Shown here: piece after piece, positions 7,966 through 16,087 of the stretch | Layout: every line of letters begins with the position of its first letter | How positions within the stretch are numbered: position 1 is the stretch's first letter | Source of the DNA: Candidatus Saccharimonadota bacterium | GTDB taxonomy: Bacteria > Patescibacteriota > Saccharimonadia > Saccharimonadales > Saccharimonadaceae | Assembly (NCBI GenBank): GCA_027493025.1 | Contig: JAPUDQ010000041.1 | Span: 1-36,873, forward strand | Direction of reading: 5' to 3' | Length of the DNA: 36,873 nucleotides | The notes under the pieces: model-generated | What the model was told of the DNA's origin: nothing | What the model saw: only the letters and a program-made list of their open reading frames with translations | Databases searched by the model: none | Translations under genes and position numbers: made by a program

Positions 7966-10110
7966 ATGGCGAGAAAGAGTGATAAATCTTCGACACCTTT
8001 TGTCGATACGGGTCTGTTAAGTTTTGTAACGATTGCTAATTTCCACGGGATTAATGCTGACCCTGCGCAGCTTTCGCATGTATTTGCTATTGGCAGTGAG
8101 GGTGCGAACGATTCAGACATCGTTAAGGCGGCCCGCAGCCTAAAGCTAAAGGCTCGGGTCGCTTCGATGACGTATGAAAAATTACTCAAAATGCCACTAC
8201 CCGCCATAGGTAAAGCAAAAGACGGGACGTATTTTGTTATCGCGAAAGTGGATGCAAATCAGGCTTTGGTTTTGTTTTCAGGGCAAGCAAGTAGACCGAA
8301 GATAATCAAGGTCGATAAGTTCAAAGAGCTGTGGAGCGGACGTATTATCCTGTGCAGTCCTCGTTTTTGGAAAGAGGAATACCATGTATTTGGGTTCAAA
8401 TGGTTCTTGCCCGTCATCCGCAAATACAAACGGCCGCTAATAGATGTGCTTGTAGCTGCCTTTACGCTACAGGTACTGGGTCTTTTCTCGCCTATTGTGA
8501 TGCAGGTGGTCATAGATAAAGTGTTGACTCATCACTCGTATTCTACTCTCGACGTTCTAGTCGTAGCGTTGATAGCCATCGCGCTTTTCGAGACGTTCAT
8601 GACAATAGCTAAAAACTACATCTTTACTAACACAACGAGCAAACTAGATGTTATTCTTGGCGCTCGATTATTCCGTCATTTATTTAACCTCCCTCTAGCC
8701 TATTTTGAGGCGAGACGGGTTGGTGATACGGTGGCGAGGGTTCGGGAGCTTGAGAATATACGGCAGTTTTTAACGGGACAGCCACTGACGGCATTGCTGG
8801 ATACATTGTTTATTGTTGTATATATCGTCGTGATGTTTATCTATAGCCCGTTACTTACAGGTATTGTTCTCGGTTCATTAGTTGCCTATGTAATCTTGTC
8901 AGCTATTGTGACGCCGCTTTTCAGACAACGGTTGGATGAGCGGTTTAATGCGGGGGCTGAGTCTCAATCATATTTAGTGGAATCAGTAAGTGGTGCGCAG
9001 ACCGTTAAATCTTTGGCATTAGAGCCTAAGGCGCAAAAAAAGTGGGAAGGATTACTCGCAAACTATACGCGAACGAGTTACAAAACGGCTATTCTTTCGG
9101 GAAATTCAGGTGCGATAGGCCAGCTCATCCAAAAAATAGCCGATTTAGGTATCTTGTGGTTTGGTGCACATCTTGTAATCGATGGTAATATCTCGGTCGG
9201 TCAACTCGTCGCCTTCAGGATGCTATCGGGGCGTGTGAGTGGCCCAGTCCTTCGGCTTGTGCAGATGTGGCAAGAGTTCCAGCAGACGGGTATTTCGATC
9301 CAACGACTAGGAGATATATTTAATGCAAGACCCGAACCAACGGTAGACGCGACAAAAACACGACTACCTATGATTGAAGGAAGGATTAGGTTTGAGGGTG
9401 TCAGATTTCGTTATAGGCCTGATGCGGCAGAAGTTATACGGGATATATCGTTTGACATCGAATCGGGAACGGTACTGGGGATTGTTGGTCGAAGTGGCTC
9501 AGGTAAAAGTACCCTCTCGAAACTTATACAAAGGCTTTATATACCAGAGACAGGCAAAATTCTCATAGATGGTGTCGACATCGCGCTGGCAGATCCAGCG
9601 TGGCTAAGGAGGCAGATTGGCATTGTTTTGCAAGAAAACTTCTTATTCAATGCCTCTATCCGTGAGAATATTGCCGCACAAAATCCTACTGTGTCGACGG
9701 AGCGGATTATCCAAATGGCGAAGATAGCCGGAGCTCATGATTTCATCATGGAACTTCCCGATGCATATGACACGATGGTTGGAGAACATGGCACAGGTTT
9801 ATCAGGCGGTCAAGTTCAGCGTATCGCGATAGCCCGGGCACTCTTAAATAATCCCCGTATCCTGATTCTCGACGAAGCCACTTCTGCACTAGACTATGAG
9901 TCTGAAAGTATCATACAGCGAAATCTCAAGCTTATATGTGAGGGTAGGACCGTCATAATCATCGCTCATAGGCTTTCAACCCTTAAAGACGCGACGAAAA
10001 TTATGGCTTTGGATAAAGGTCAGGTCATGGAATATGATACTCCGGATGAGCTTATCAAACAAAAGGGGCTATTCTATCATTTACGATCACAACAGGAAAA
10101 GGGGCTCTAG
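7966..10110 (+). CDS. Type I secretion ABC exporter (HlyB-like)
   Basis: The 714-residue protein has the three-part plan of RTX exporters. A peptidase C39-like domain covers about residues 1-130; the catalytic cysteine is not seen, as in HlyB where it serves as a substrate-docking domain. A six-helix membrane domain follows at about 150-440, then an ATPase domain. Visible nucleotide motifs are Walker A GRSGSGKST from G508, the signature LSGGQ at 612-616, Walker B ILILDEATSALD, and the switch histidine in IIAHRL. The next gene starts directly after its stop codon. Its position behind the RTX effector makes that protein the obvious substrate. Length and domain order are normal for the family. 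Confidence 0.95.
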   Translation: MARKSDKSSTPFVDTGLLSFVTIANFHGINADPAQLSHVFAIGSEGANDSDIVKAARSLKLKARVASMTYEKLLKMPLPAIGKAKDGTYFVIAKVDANQALVLFSGQASRPKIIKVDKFKELWSGRIILCSPRFWKEEYHVFGFKWFLPVIRKYKRPLIDVLVAAFTLQVLGLFSPIVMQVVIDKVLTHHSYSTLDVLVVALIAIALFETFMTIAKNYIFTNTTSKLDVILGARLFRHLFNLPLAYFEARRVGDTVARVRELENIRQFLTGQPLTALLDTLFIVVYIVVMFIYSPLLTGIVLGSLVAYVILSAIVTPLFRQRLDERFNAGAESQSYLVESVSGAQTVKSLALEPKAQKKWEGLLANYTRTSYKTAILSGNSGAIGQLIQKIADLGILWFGAHLVIDGNISVGQLVAFRMLSGRVSGPVLRLVQMWQEFQQTGISIQRLGDIFNARPEPTVDATKTRLPMIEGRIRFEGVRFRYRPDAAEVIRDISFDIESGTVLGIVGRSGSGKSTLSKLIQRLYIPETGKILIDGVDIALADPAWLRRQIGIVLQENFLFNASIRENIAAQNPTVSTERIIQMAKIAGAHDFIMELPDAYDTMVGEHGTGLSGGQVQRIAIARALLNNPRILILDEATSALDYESESIIQRNLKLICEGRTVIIIAHRLSTLKDATKIMALDKGQVMEYDTPDELIKQKGLFYHLRSQQEKGL

Positions 10111-11373
10111 ATGTCACGTCAAGATAAGCTTCAGTATGAGTTTTTGCCAGATGCGCTTGAGATTATAGAAACACCTCCCTCGCCTCTCGGCAAAGTCGTG
10201 ATATGGGGTATCGTAGGAATACTTGTTTTCGCGTTACTTTGGGCATCGCTAGGAACGGTTGACGTTATAGCTATCGCTCGTGGGAAAGTAATCCCCGACG
10301 GAGCCGTCAAGGTCGTCCAGTCAAACGAGGGTGGCAAAATAGCAGCTATAAAGGTGAAGGAAGGCCAGAAAGTCACGAAAGGCCAAGAACTTATTTTGCT
10401 TGACACAACAATCAAAAATACCGATTTAAAATCTATTAGTCGTGATTATGCGATAGCGGTTCTTGAATTAGATTTGTTGAAGTATGGACAGGCAAGTGAT
10501 AAAACCAAACAAACGCTTGCCGATGCCGGGATAACAGAAGAAACCCAATCAGACGTCCAAGGTTCTGTATGGGCGAAAAGTACAAGCTTCAGTTCAAAAG
10601 AACAATCAATGACGCAGATTCTTAATCAGGCGAATGCACAACTAAATATAGAGGAAGATACCTTGCGGAGACTTGAAGAGTCCTTGTCTTCTCATCCTGA
10701 CGGTTCTCCTGCAAAGACTGCGATACAATCTCAAGTTGATGCGCAAAAGAGTCGTGTCGAACAAGCTCGGTCGGCGGTTACACAGGCAAAATCTGGCCTA
10801 TCATCAGCGCAAAATGATAATAGTACGACACTATCAGGATTAATTGTTGAGCAAGATAAAAAAGTTTCGAACCTCGTGAGCCAGCTTGAAAAAGCTAAGG
10901 TTGGTGTCGAGCAGCAAACATTAGTCTCGCCGGTCGATGGGATGGTAAGTAGCCTTACCGTGCATACGGTTGGTGCGGCGGCGGCTCCGGCACAAACATT
11001 ACTCACAGTTGTGCCGACCGAAACGCCTTTGATTGTGAATGCATCGATAGAGAACAAGGATATTGGGTATGTTACCGTCGGACAAGACGCAGCGCTAAAG
11101 TTTGACGCATTTTCATTTCAGCAATACGGAGTAGTACCCGGTAAGATTATTGCAATTAGTCCAGATTCCGCTGACAATAAAGATGGAACAGCGTCTCTCT
11201 ATAAAGCAAATCTTACATTCGACAAAAAGATTATGAAGATTAATTCTAGGGACGTCCCGATCATGCCTGGTATGACTGTCACGGTTGAAATAAAGACAGG
11301 TACGCGCCGAATCATACAATTCTTTTTTGATCCACTTATAAAAAACGCGGATGAAAGTCTAAAAGTTCGTTAA
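10111..11373 (+). CDS. Type I secretion membrane fusion protein (HlyD-like)
   Basis: The 420-residue protein has a short cytosolic N-terminus and one membrane segment (VVIWGIVGILVFALLWASLG). A biotinyl-lipoyl-like half motif (VVQSNEGGKIAAIKVKEGQKV), a long coiled-coil hairpin rich in Gln, Lys and Glu (about residues 100-265), and a second lipoyl half plus beta-barrel (VSPVDGMVSSLTV onward) follow. The order is that of HlyD/LapC adaptors that work with HlyB-type ATPases. The ATG abuts the exporter's TAG, with AAGGGG just upstream. In diderms this protein contacts TolC. No TolC-like gene is present here, and if the host is monoderm the adaptor must span only the wall. Confidence 0.93.
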   Translation: MSRQDKLQYEFLPDALEIIETPPSPLGKVVIWGIVGILVFALLWASLGTVDVIAIARGKVIPDGAVKVVQSNEGGKIAAIKVKEGQKVTKGQELILLDTTIKNTDLKSISRDYAIAVLELDLLKYGQASDKTKQTLADAGITEETQSDVQGSVWAKSTSFSSKEQSMTQILNQANAQLNIEEDTLRRLEESLSSHPDGSPAKTAIQSQVDAQKSRVEQARSAVTQAKSGLSSAQNDNSTTLSGLIVEQDKKVSNLVSQLEKAKVGVEQQTLVSPVDGMVSSLTVHTVGAAAAPAQTLLTVVPTETPLIVNASIENKDIGYVTVGQDAALKFDAFSFQQYGVVPGKIIAISPDSADNKDGTASLYKANLTFDKKIMKINSRDVPIMPGMTVTVEIKTGTRRIIQFFFDPLIKNADESLKVR

Positions 11374-11383
11374 TGATACAGGG

Positions 11384-12607
11384 CTAGTCACTCTTCACTT
11401 TTGCCACAGAGAGGATGTACTCGCAATCATCAGTTTGGGTAGAGTTAAGGATATAGAAATCGTTACGTTCAATTTGTCGATGAATATCGGCTGCGGTCTG
11501 CTGATGTGAGCGCCACGTGAGGATAGACGAGCCTTTATTGAGTTCAACCTCCCGAATGCCGGCTTTGAATTTGAAAATAAGTTTCAAGGAGACGTTGAGG
11601 CGTAAATGCTCAGTGCGTTGTTGGAGACGAGGGTCATAGCCGAGTTCGACGGTGTAGTAGGACTCATCAATATTGAGGAGGTCCACGACAAAACGATGAA
11701 TGTCGGCAAGGCGTATTTGGCTGGGATCGGTACTGAAATCAAAGTAGTTTCGGGTTGTTTGGGTATCGAGTTTGTAGGTATAGATAAAGATGTCATTGAT
11801 ACCCATGCTGTCATGAATAACACGAAACGCCCCGTCTGGATGACGCATGTTGCTTAGGGTGCCACCGAGCAGCAGGGTGACATTTACGGTGTCCCGTGCA
11901 TTTTCATTTGCATACTCTTGTATAAGCAGATCGGAAAAGCGATCATAGTTGATATCGCAGATCCGACTTTCAAATTTGACCGCATCGCCGAACCACTCAT
12001 GGATGTTGCGTTTTGCAATCCCGAGCATGTCGGGGCTGACATCGAGTGCAATATATCGACCCATTTTATTCTGTTTAATTAGATGATCGAGGAAACCGCG
12101 TACAGGATAAGCATTGCCGGCGCCAATGTCGATGATGTTGATTTTCTTATACTTTGCAAGTAGTTCATCAAGGTAATGTTGGCTGATACTAAGTAGTTTG
12201 ACGGTACTATTAAGAATATTAGCTGTTCGCTCGGTCGCAAGTCGAATCGCATAGGTGTCCCAGTGCTCAGCACCCTGATCCATATAACTATATTGTCGAG
12301 GAATCTCATGATGTATCTCCAGATTTGTAACGATGTCATATATTTGCGCTTCGCTGTAGAGATCATAAAACTCGGGTTTAGGGTAAATATTTTTGACGGC
12401 TTTGGTGTTGCGGTATTTGCGTCGGTTTTCAACGAGACTTGTCAGCAGGGAAATGTTTTTAGCGGTATTGGCGACATAGAGTTTGCCACCAGCATCAACG
12501 AGTGTCAGATCAAGCTTTCCTTGTTTTGTCTCATCAATCCAATTATGCACGGTTCTAAGTGAAACGTGATATTGTTTGGCGAGTGCGGAGTGTTTGAAAT
12601 AGAGCAT
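11384..12607 (-). CDS. HTH domain fused to EgtD-like SAM-dependent methyltransferase
   Basis: The 407-residue protein starts with a helix-turn-helix segment (LAKQYHVSLRTVHNWIDETK) and then a short strand pair (KLYVANTAKN) like an excisionase/MerR-type DNA-binding head. The rest is a Rossmann methyltransferase with SAM-binding INIIDIGAGNAYPVRGFLD, the acidic strand ALDVSPDML, and LLLGGTLSNM. These resemble Methyltransf_33 (the histidine-specific EgtD fold). EgtD trimethylates histidine in ergothioneine synthesis, but no EgtB-like partner is nearby, so the substrate is open. The DNA-binding head suggests a regulator that carries or senses a methylation reaction (inference). Its 3' end lies 10 nt from that of the exporter operon, in convergent orientation. 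Confidence 0.8.
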   Translation of the reverse strand: MLYFKHSALAKQYHVSLRTVHNWIDETKQGKLDLTLVDAGGKLYVANTAKNISLLTSLVENRRKYRNTKAVKNIYPKPEFYDLYSEAQIYDIVTNLEIHHEIPRQYSYMDQGAEHWDTYAIRLATERTANILNSTVKLLSISQHYLDELLAKYKKINIIDIGAGNAYPVRGFLDHLIKQNKMGRYIALDVSPDMLGIAKRNIHEWFGDAVKFESRICDINYDRFSDLLIQEYANENARDTVNVTLLLGGTLSNMRHPDGAFRVIHDSMGINDIFIYTYKLDTQTTRNYFDFSTDPSQIRLADIHRFVVDLLNIDESYYTVELGYDPRLQQRTEHLRLNVSLKLIFKFKAGIREVELNKGSSILTWRSHQQTAADIHRQIERNDFYILNSTQTDDCEYILSVAKVKSD

Positions 12608-12641
12608 GATAGATACAAAGACTCAGATGATAGTTTACTTA

Positions 12642-12647
12642 ATTATA
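12642..12647 (-). promoter_or_regulatory. -10 box (TATAAT) of the HTH-methyltransferase gene
   Basis: A consensus TATAAT on the minus strand lies 34 nt upstream of ATG 12607, predicting a leader of about 27 nt. No clear ribosome-binding site is visible in that leader. Confidence 0.5.
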
Positions 12648-12702
12648 TCCTATGATAGCGATAAAGTCAATTTTGAAACAATACGCTATAAATATTTATG
12701 AT

Positions 12703-12963
12703 TTAGAGAGCCCATACCTGTGCAGTAATTGTTTTGTCACCATAATTTGCAATGCTGAGGACGAGCTCGTACTCATCTGGTCGTTCTAGGAGATTAACCT
12801 GAGTAACGATCGTGTCTGGTTCAGGATAGGGAGTTATATGTATGGCAAAACCTTTTGGTACGTGCATCGCGTCGTATTGTCCGAGCGAAAGATGAGGTTG
12901 GTCCTTGGCTTTAACATTAACGTCCCAGATCATCTTGCGGTAATGCTGAGGTTGTTTTTTCAT
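12703..12963 (-). CDS. Small hypothetical protein
   Basis: This is an 86-residue protein starting MKKQPQHYRKMIWDVNV and ending GDKTITAQVWAL. It has a consensus ribosome-binding site, GGAGG at 12975-12971, 7 nt before the ATG. That and the codon pattern make it a credible gene. There is no signal peptide, membrane segment or cysteine. It looks like a small soluble, mostly beta protein. I do not recognise a family. It lies upstream of the HTH-methyltransferase on the same strand, about 95 nt away. Confidence 0.65.
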   Translation of the reverse strand: MKKQPQHYRKMIWDVNVKAKDQPHLSLGQYDAMHVPKGFAIHITPYPEPDTIVTQVNLLERPDEYELVLSIANYGDKTITAQVWAL

Positions 12964-13355
12964 ATGATGGCCTCCGATTTGCTTTTACGTATCGTTTGCG
13001 TCAAGGCTATGATATGTCGAGGAACAAATCTCTGACTGGCTAGACAAAGTTGTCGCGAGACATTTTCATACAAAAAACTACTGCACGTTACTGACGATAA
13101 ACAAGAATTTTTCGGTAAAGAGGTAAGGGATATAGCTTGAATATCAATCAAAGGTAACGTATCTGGATTTAATCGAGATAGTCCCACCCCCGAAATGCAG
13201 ACAGGCTTTGTGCTGAACATACTCCAATGTTAACACATATTATGTGCAACATATAGTCCACGTGTATTACGTGCGTGTCTATATTTTTTATGCCTTTTCG
13301 TTATACTTAGGTAGTTAGGTAGGATTTGTATATACTTTTACTAAAGGAACCCCCC
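12964..13355. other. Gap without a confident gene; one doubtful 86-codon ORF and a dyad
   Basis: On the minus strand an ORF runs from ATG 13220 to 12960 (MFSTKPVCISGVGLSRL to KSKSEAII) and overlaps the next gene as ATGA. Its composition is unremarkable and its GGAG is too close to the ATG, so I do not call it a gene. At 13234-13246 lies the dyad CACATA-T-TATGTG. The rest is AT-rich and ends in the promoter of the plus-strand pair at 13356. Confidence 0.4.
13331..13336 (+). promoter_or_regulatory. -10 box (TATACT) for the small ORF-metallopeptidase pair
   Basis: TATACT lies 19 nt before ATG 13356, with AAAGGA between them, so this is a short-leader promoter with a ribosome-binding site. Confidence 0.5.
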
Positions 13356-13505
13356 ATGACACGCCTCCCCAACCCCCACAACGACGCCGGAAGCTGGCAT
13401 ATGGTGACGAAATGGCCATTAATGAATTCGGATGGAACGACATACGCTGCCAATCCAAACGCGGTAGCAAAATATATCGAACTATTTGGCGAAAAAGGAG
13501 TATAG
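13356..13505 (+). CDS. 49-residue ORF upstream of the metallopeptidase
   Basis: An ATG with AAAGGA 7-8 nt upstream opens a 49-codon frame. It starts MTRLPNPHNDAGSW and ends AKYIELFGEKGV. It stops 7 nt before the metallopeptidase ATG, so the two would be translationally linked. The opening R-L-P-x-P...D-x-G-x-W resembles a leader motif that I associate with N-termini of phage-like or surface repeat proteins (from memory, uncertain). It may be a free small protein or a relic N-terminal module separated from the following gene by a frame change. Confidence 0.5.
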   Translation: MTRLPNPHNDAGSWHMVTKWPLMNSDGTTYAANPNAVAKYIELFGEKGV

Positions 13506-13512
13506 CAAGGAA

Positions 13513-14628
13513 ATGTCCGTCACGGCTCGTCGTTGTTTGCGTTCCATATCACGACCAGATGTATTGCTATATACAGGATTGAATTATACGGGTAATATCT
13601 ATCCCTTACGGATAAATGCCGAACGACCAATCATTACGACGCCATTTAATGAGAATATTCGCTCCGTTAAATTTTTGCGGCCATGTAAAGTCTATCTATA
13701 CGAAGACGCTGATCGATCTGGAGCTATCCTTTATCTTGATGGAGCCAAGGACATTCCTGATACTGGCGTGTACTATTATCAAAGCGACTGGCCGTTTAGT
13801 GGCGCGATCTCTAGTATAGAAGTCAAGCCAGCTTCTTATGTGGCGCCAATCGTTCCCGCACAGCCGACACTAAGTTTCTCGGGTGGTTACACAATGCCAG
13901 TTCTTACGAATAGCAATAGATACAGCAATACGACGGTCAAGATGCTTACCTATGATATTCAAGATCAAGCTACGCATACGGCTTTTATGGCAAAAATGGG
14001 CGCAACATCCGCAGACCAAACGACAAATGATACCCGTATACTAGCAATCCTAAACCAAATTATTCGTAACGTATGTTCACTATTGTACCGAAACTCTGAC
14101 GAGCAACCAGTGCGGTATCCGTTGACGGCACTACATTTTGTGACGAGTACACAATACTATGCCTGGGCTAAACCAGCTTCTAGCGATGTGTTTATCGGTA
14201 ATTTATTGACTAACGAATCACCAGGGTTTATCATTGCTGGCCTTGCTCATGAATTAACCCACTCGTATGGACACAATAAATTTTATGGCCAAACCGGGCA
14301 AGAAAAAGTAACAGGTACCTGCGAGGGTATTGCGATGCATACCATGATACATTTTGGTTTTATGCCAGTGCGTCCTACTGGTGGTGGGGTGAATTGGTAT
14401 GACGGATACGAGACAACGGCGATGTTTTTTGACTATATTGTTCGATCATCACCTGCACCCGAACCAGATTTTATATACAAGTTAAATATGACTATGAACG
14501 CCGCAAATCCAGCCATTGGGAAAACTTATTGGTCTGATGCGATCATACAGACACTCAATAGTCGTAATATGACAGTTGATCAATTATGGACAGAATATAA
14601 AGCGTGGGAAGCCGCAGGCGCGATATAG
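13513..14628 (+). CDS. Beta/gamma-crystallin domain plus BSP-type zinc metallopeptidase
   Basis: The 371-residue protein has an N-terminal domain at about 14-105 with two Greek-key-like motifs (LLYTGLNYTGNIYPL and VYLYEDADRSGAILYL), typical of beta/gamma-crystallin folds. The C-terminal part carries HELTHSYGHN with H246, E247 and H250 as an HExxH zinc site. Then come CEGIAMHTMIHFGF and NWYDGYETTAMFFDYIV, the order seen in plant and bacterial basic secretory proteins (PF04450). No classical signal peptide is visible even from an upstream TTG. How it is exported, or whether it acts inside, is unclear. ATG 13513 is the first ATG after the small ORF. AAGGAG at 13495-13500 is far (12 nt), so coupling may matter. 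The protein substrate is unknown. Confidence 0.8.
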   Translation: MSVTARRCLRSISRPDVLLYTGLNYTGNIYPLRINAERPIITTPFNENIRSVKFLRPCKVYLYEDADRSGAILYLDGAKDIPDTGVYYYQSDWPFSGAISSIEVKPASYVAPIVPAQPTLSFSGGYTMPVLTNSNRYSNTTVKMLTYDIQDQATHTAFMAKMGATSADQTTNDTRILAILNQIIRNVCSLLYRNSDEQPVRYPLTALHFVTSTQYYAWAKPASSDVFIGNLLTNESPGFIIAGLAHELTHSYGHNKFYGQTGQEKVTGTCEGIAMHTMIHFGFMPVRPTGGGVNWYDGYETTAMFFDYIVRSSPAPEPDFIYKLNMTMNAANPAIGKTYWSDAIIQTLNSRNMTVDQLWTEYKAWEAAGAI

Positions 14629-14649
14629 TATACAAATCAGAGACTATCC

Positions 14650-14655
14650 TATACA
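14650..14655 (+). promoter_or_regulatory. Possible -10 box (TATACA) of the PAS gene
   Basis: TATACA ends 11 nt before ATG 14667, giving a leader of only a few nucleotides. Confidence 0.35.
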
Positions 14656-14666
14656 GTAATGAGACT

Positions 14667-15077
14667 ATGACGCATACCGATGATTTGGAAGTATTTGAGC
14701 TGGCGCTTGAAGCTGCAGGAATGGCGTGGTGGATGATGGAAATGCCGAGTGGTGTCATATTCTTTAGTCCCAATAAAGTCAAAATGCTGCACCGCAATGC
14801 CGAGGATTTTGTTCACTACACAAGTTTCACTGACCTGATACATCCAGAGGATTATCAGCCGATGATGGATGCAATGCAGGACCACCTTCATGGAAAAAAA
14901 GATATTTATGAGACAACCTATCGTATAAAAATGAAAAATGGAAACTATAAACGGTTTTATGATAGAGGCAGGATTGTTAAAAAATATGGCGGTGATATAA
15001 CGATTGCCGGGATGGTATTTGATGTCACCGACTCTCTAAGAGAGCTTATTCGTTCAACATCGACAATTGAAAAGTAA
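14667..15077 (+). CDS. Single PAS-domain protein
   Basis: The 136-residue protein is essentially one PAS_3-like domain. It shows the helical start (VFELALEAAGMAWWMMEM), the core strand (GVIFFSPNKVKML), the typical HPEDYQPMMDAMQ helix, YETTYRIKMKNGNYKRFYDRG, and a closing strand (ITIAGMVFDVTD). No kinase, cyclase or DNA-binding domain is attached. It would need a separate partner to signal. No cofactor residue can be assigned. ATG 14667 is chosen because upstream codons lie in the end of the metallopeptidase gene. Confidence 0.8.
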   Translation: MTHTDDLEVFELALEAAGMAWWMMEMPSGVIFFSPNKVKMLHRNAEDFVHYTSFTDLIHPEDYQPMMDAMQDHLHGKKDIYETTYRIKMKNGNYKRFYDRGRIVKKYGGDITIAGMVFDVTDSLRELIRSTSTIEK

Positions 15078-15080
15078 ATA

Positions 15081-16028
15081 TCACTGACGTTTTTTGAGGA
15101 AATAATATGCTAGTGCCGAACTAAGCAGGATACTGGCGCCGGCAATCATCCAAAAATCGATTGGTGATTGTTCGTCAATTGGTAGCTTGACGTTCATGCC
15201 AAATAACCCAGCCAGCATTGTTGGGATCGTAAGGGCTAATGTAATCACGGTTAATAAACGGATAGTTTCGTTCAGACGAGTATCCATGACTGCTCGATAT
15301 GAGTCCCGAATATTGGTGATGGTACGCAGTAAACTTTTACAACGGGCAATCACCTGCTCGAGATCGATGGACAAATCTTCAACCAAATCACGATCATCTT
15401 CACTGAGGATGATAAATCGACTGCTCAACAAGCGTTCGGTCGCGGAATTTGCTGGTATGAGCGCATCCAAATAATCATTTAATTTTCGTTCGTATTCTAC
15501 GAGTGTGGCAATATCTTTTGAATCCAGCCGAACGACATTATAGGTTGCGGCTCGGGTCTGTCTATTAATCTGCGCAACACGTGCGTCGTACTGACGAGAA
15601 ATCATATCGAGCATAAGGAGAAGGAGCTGTTTTTTGTGTGAAGTAACGGCGCGTTCAGCTTCAATAAAAGGCTGCCATAGCCGTCCCAGCGAATCCCGGC
15701 TAAGAGTGACAAGATGTTTATCAGTCAAAGCAAACATAATTGGCGTTGTAAAGCTATTAAAAGCGTCCCCAACATCAGGAACACGTGTAATGAAATACAC
15801 TATGTCGTCATCTTGCTCGATACGTGGTACTTCATGTGGATCAAGGGCATCGTTAATAATATCTTCATCAAGTCCGAGTGCGACAAGCTTGCGGATCTCA
15901 TCTTTATCTGGTTTTTCACAGCGTATCCAAGCACCCTCACAAAGTTTCGTTTGTTCAGTTATCCGCTCTTTAGCTGTCATTGATAAAAGATATTGAATCA
16001 TCTCTCTTATACTATCAATATTAGTCAT
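15081..16028 (-). CDS. corA: CorA-family magnesium transporter
   Basis: The 315-residue protein has a large cytosolic N-terminal domain and a long helix that forms the CorA funnel. Two C-terminal membrane segments follow (LTVITLALTIPTMLAGLFGMN and FWMIAGASILLSSALAYYFL), then a basic tail KKRQ. The signature GMN follows the first membrane helix, as required for the pore loop. Length is normal. CorA pentamers admit Mg2+, with Co2+ and Ni2+ as secondary ions. It is divergent from an NRAMP-like transporter over a 59-nt gap, so the two probably share control. Confidence 0.92.
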   Translation of the reverse strand: MTNIDSIREMIQYLLSMTAKERITEQTKLCEGAWIRCEKPDKDEIRKLVALGLDEDIINDALDPHEVPRIEQDDDIVYFITRVPDVGDAFNSFTTPIMFALTDKHLVTLSRDSLGRLWQPFIEAERAVTSHKKQLLLLMLDMISRQYDARVAQINRQTRAATYNVVRLDSKDIATLVEYERKLNDYLDALIPANSATERLLSSRFIILSEDDRDLVEDLSIDLEQVIARCKSLLRTITNIRDSYRAVMDTRLNETIRLLTVITLALTIPTMLAGLFGMNVKLPIDEQSPIDFWMIAGASILLSSALAYYFLKKRQ

Positions 16029-16045
16029 GGAAAGAAAATAGGTGT

Positions 16046-16067
16046 TTTATATTTCTTATGCTATAGT
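16046..16067. promoter_or_regulatory. Divergent -10 boxes between corA and the NRAMP-like gene
   Basis: On the minus strand TATAAA (16051-16046) lies 17 nt before the corA ATG. On the plus strand TGCTATAGT (hexamer 16062-16067, TGn-extended) lies 20 nt before the NRAMP-like ATG. The two promoters overlap back to back within 22 bp. Confidence 0.45.
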
Positions 16068-16087
16068 GTTGCTAAACGAGCAGCAAA

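Noticed and set aside
12960-13220. An 86-codon minus-strand ORF overlapping the next gene as ATGA
   Set aside because: There is no recognisable motif and no properly spaced ribosome site. It is kept only as a doubtful ORF in the gap description.
15634-15996. Plus-strand ORF opposite corA
   Set aside because: It is antisense to a well-supported CorA gene and has no conserved features.
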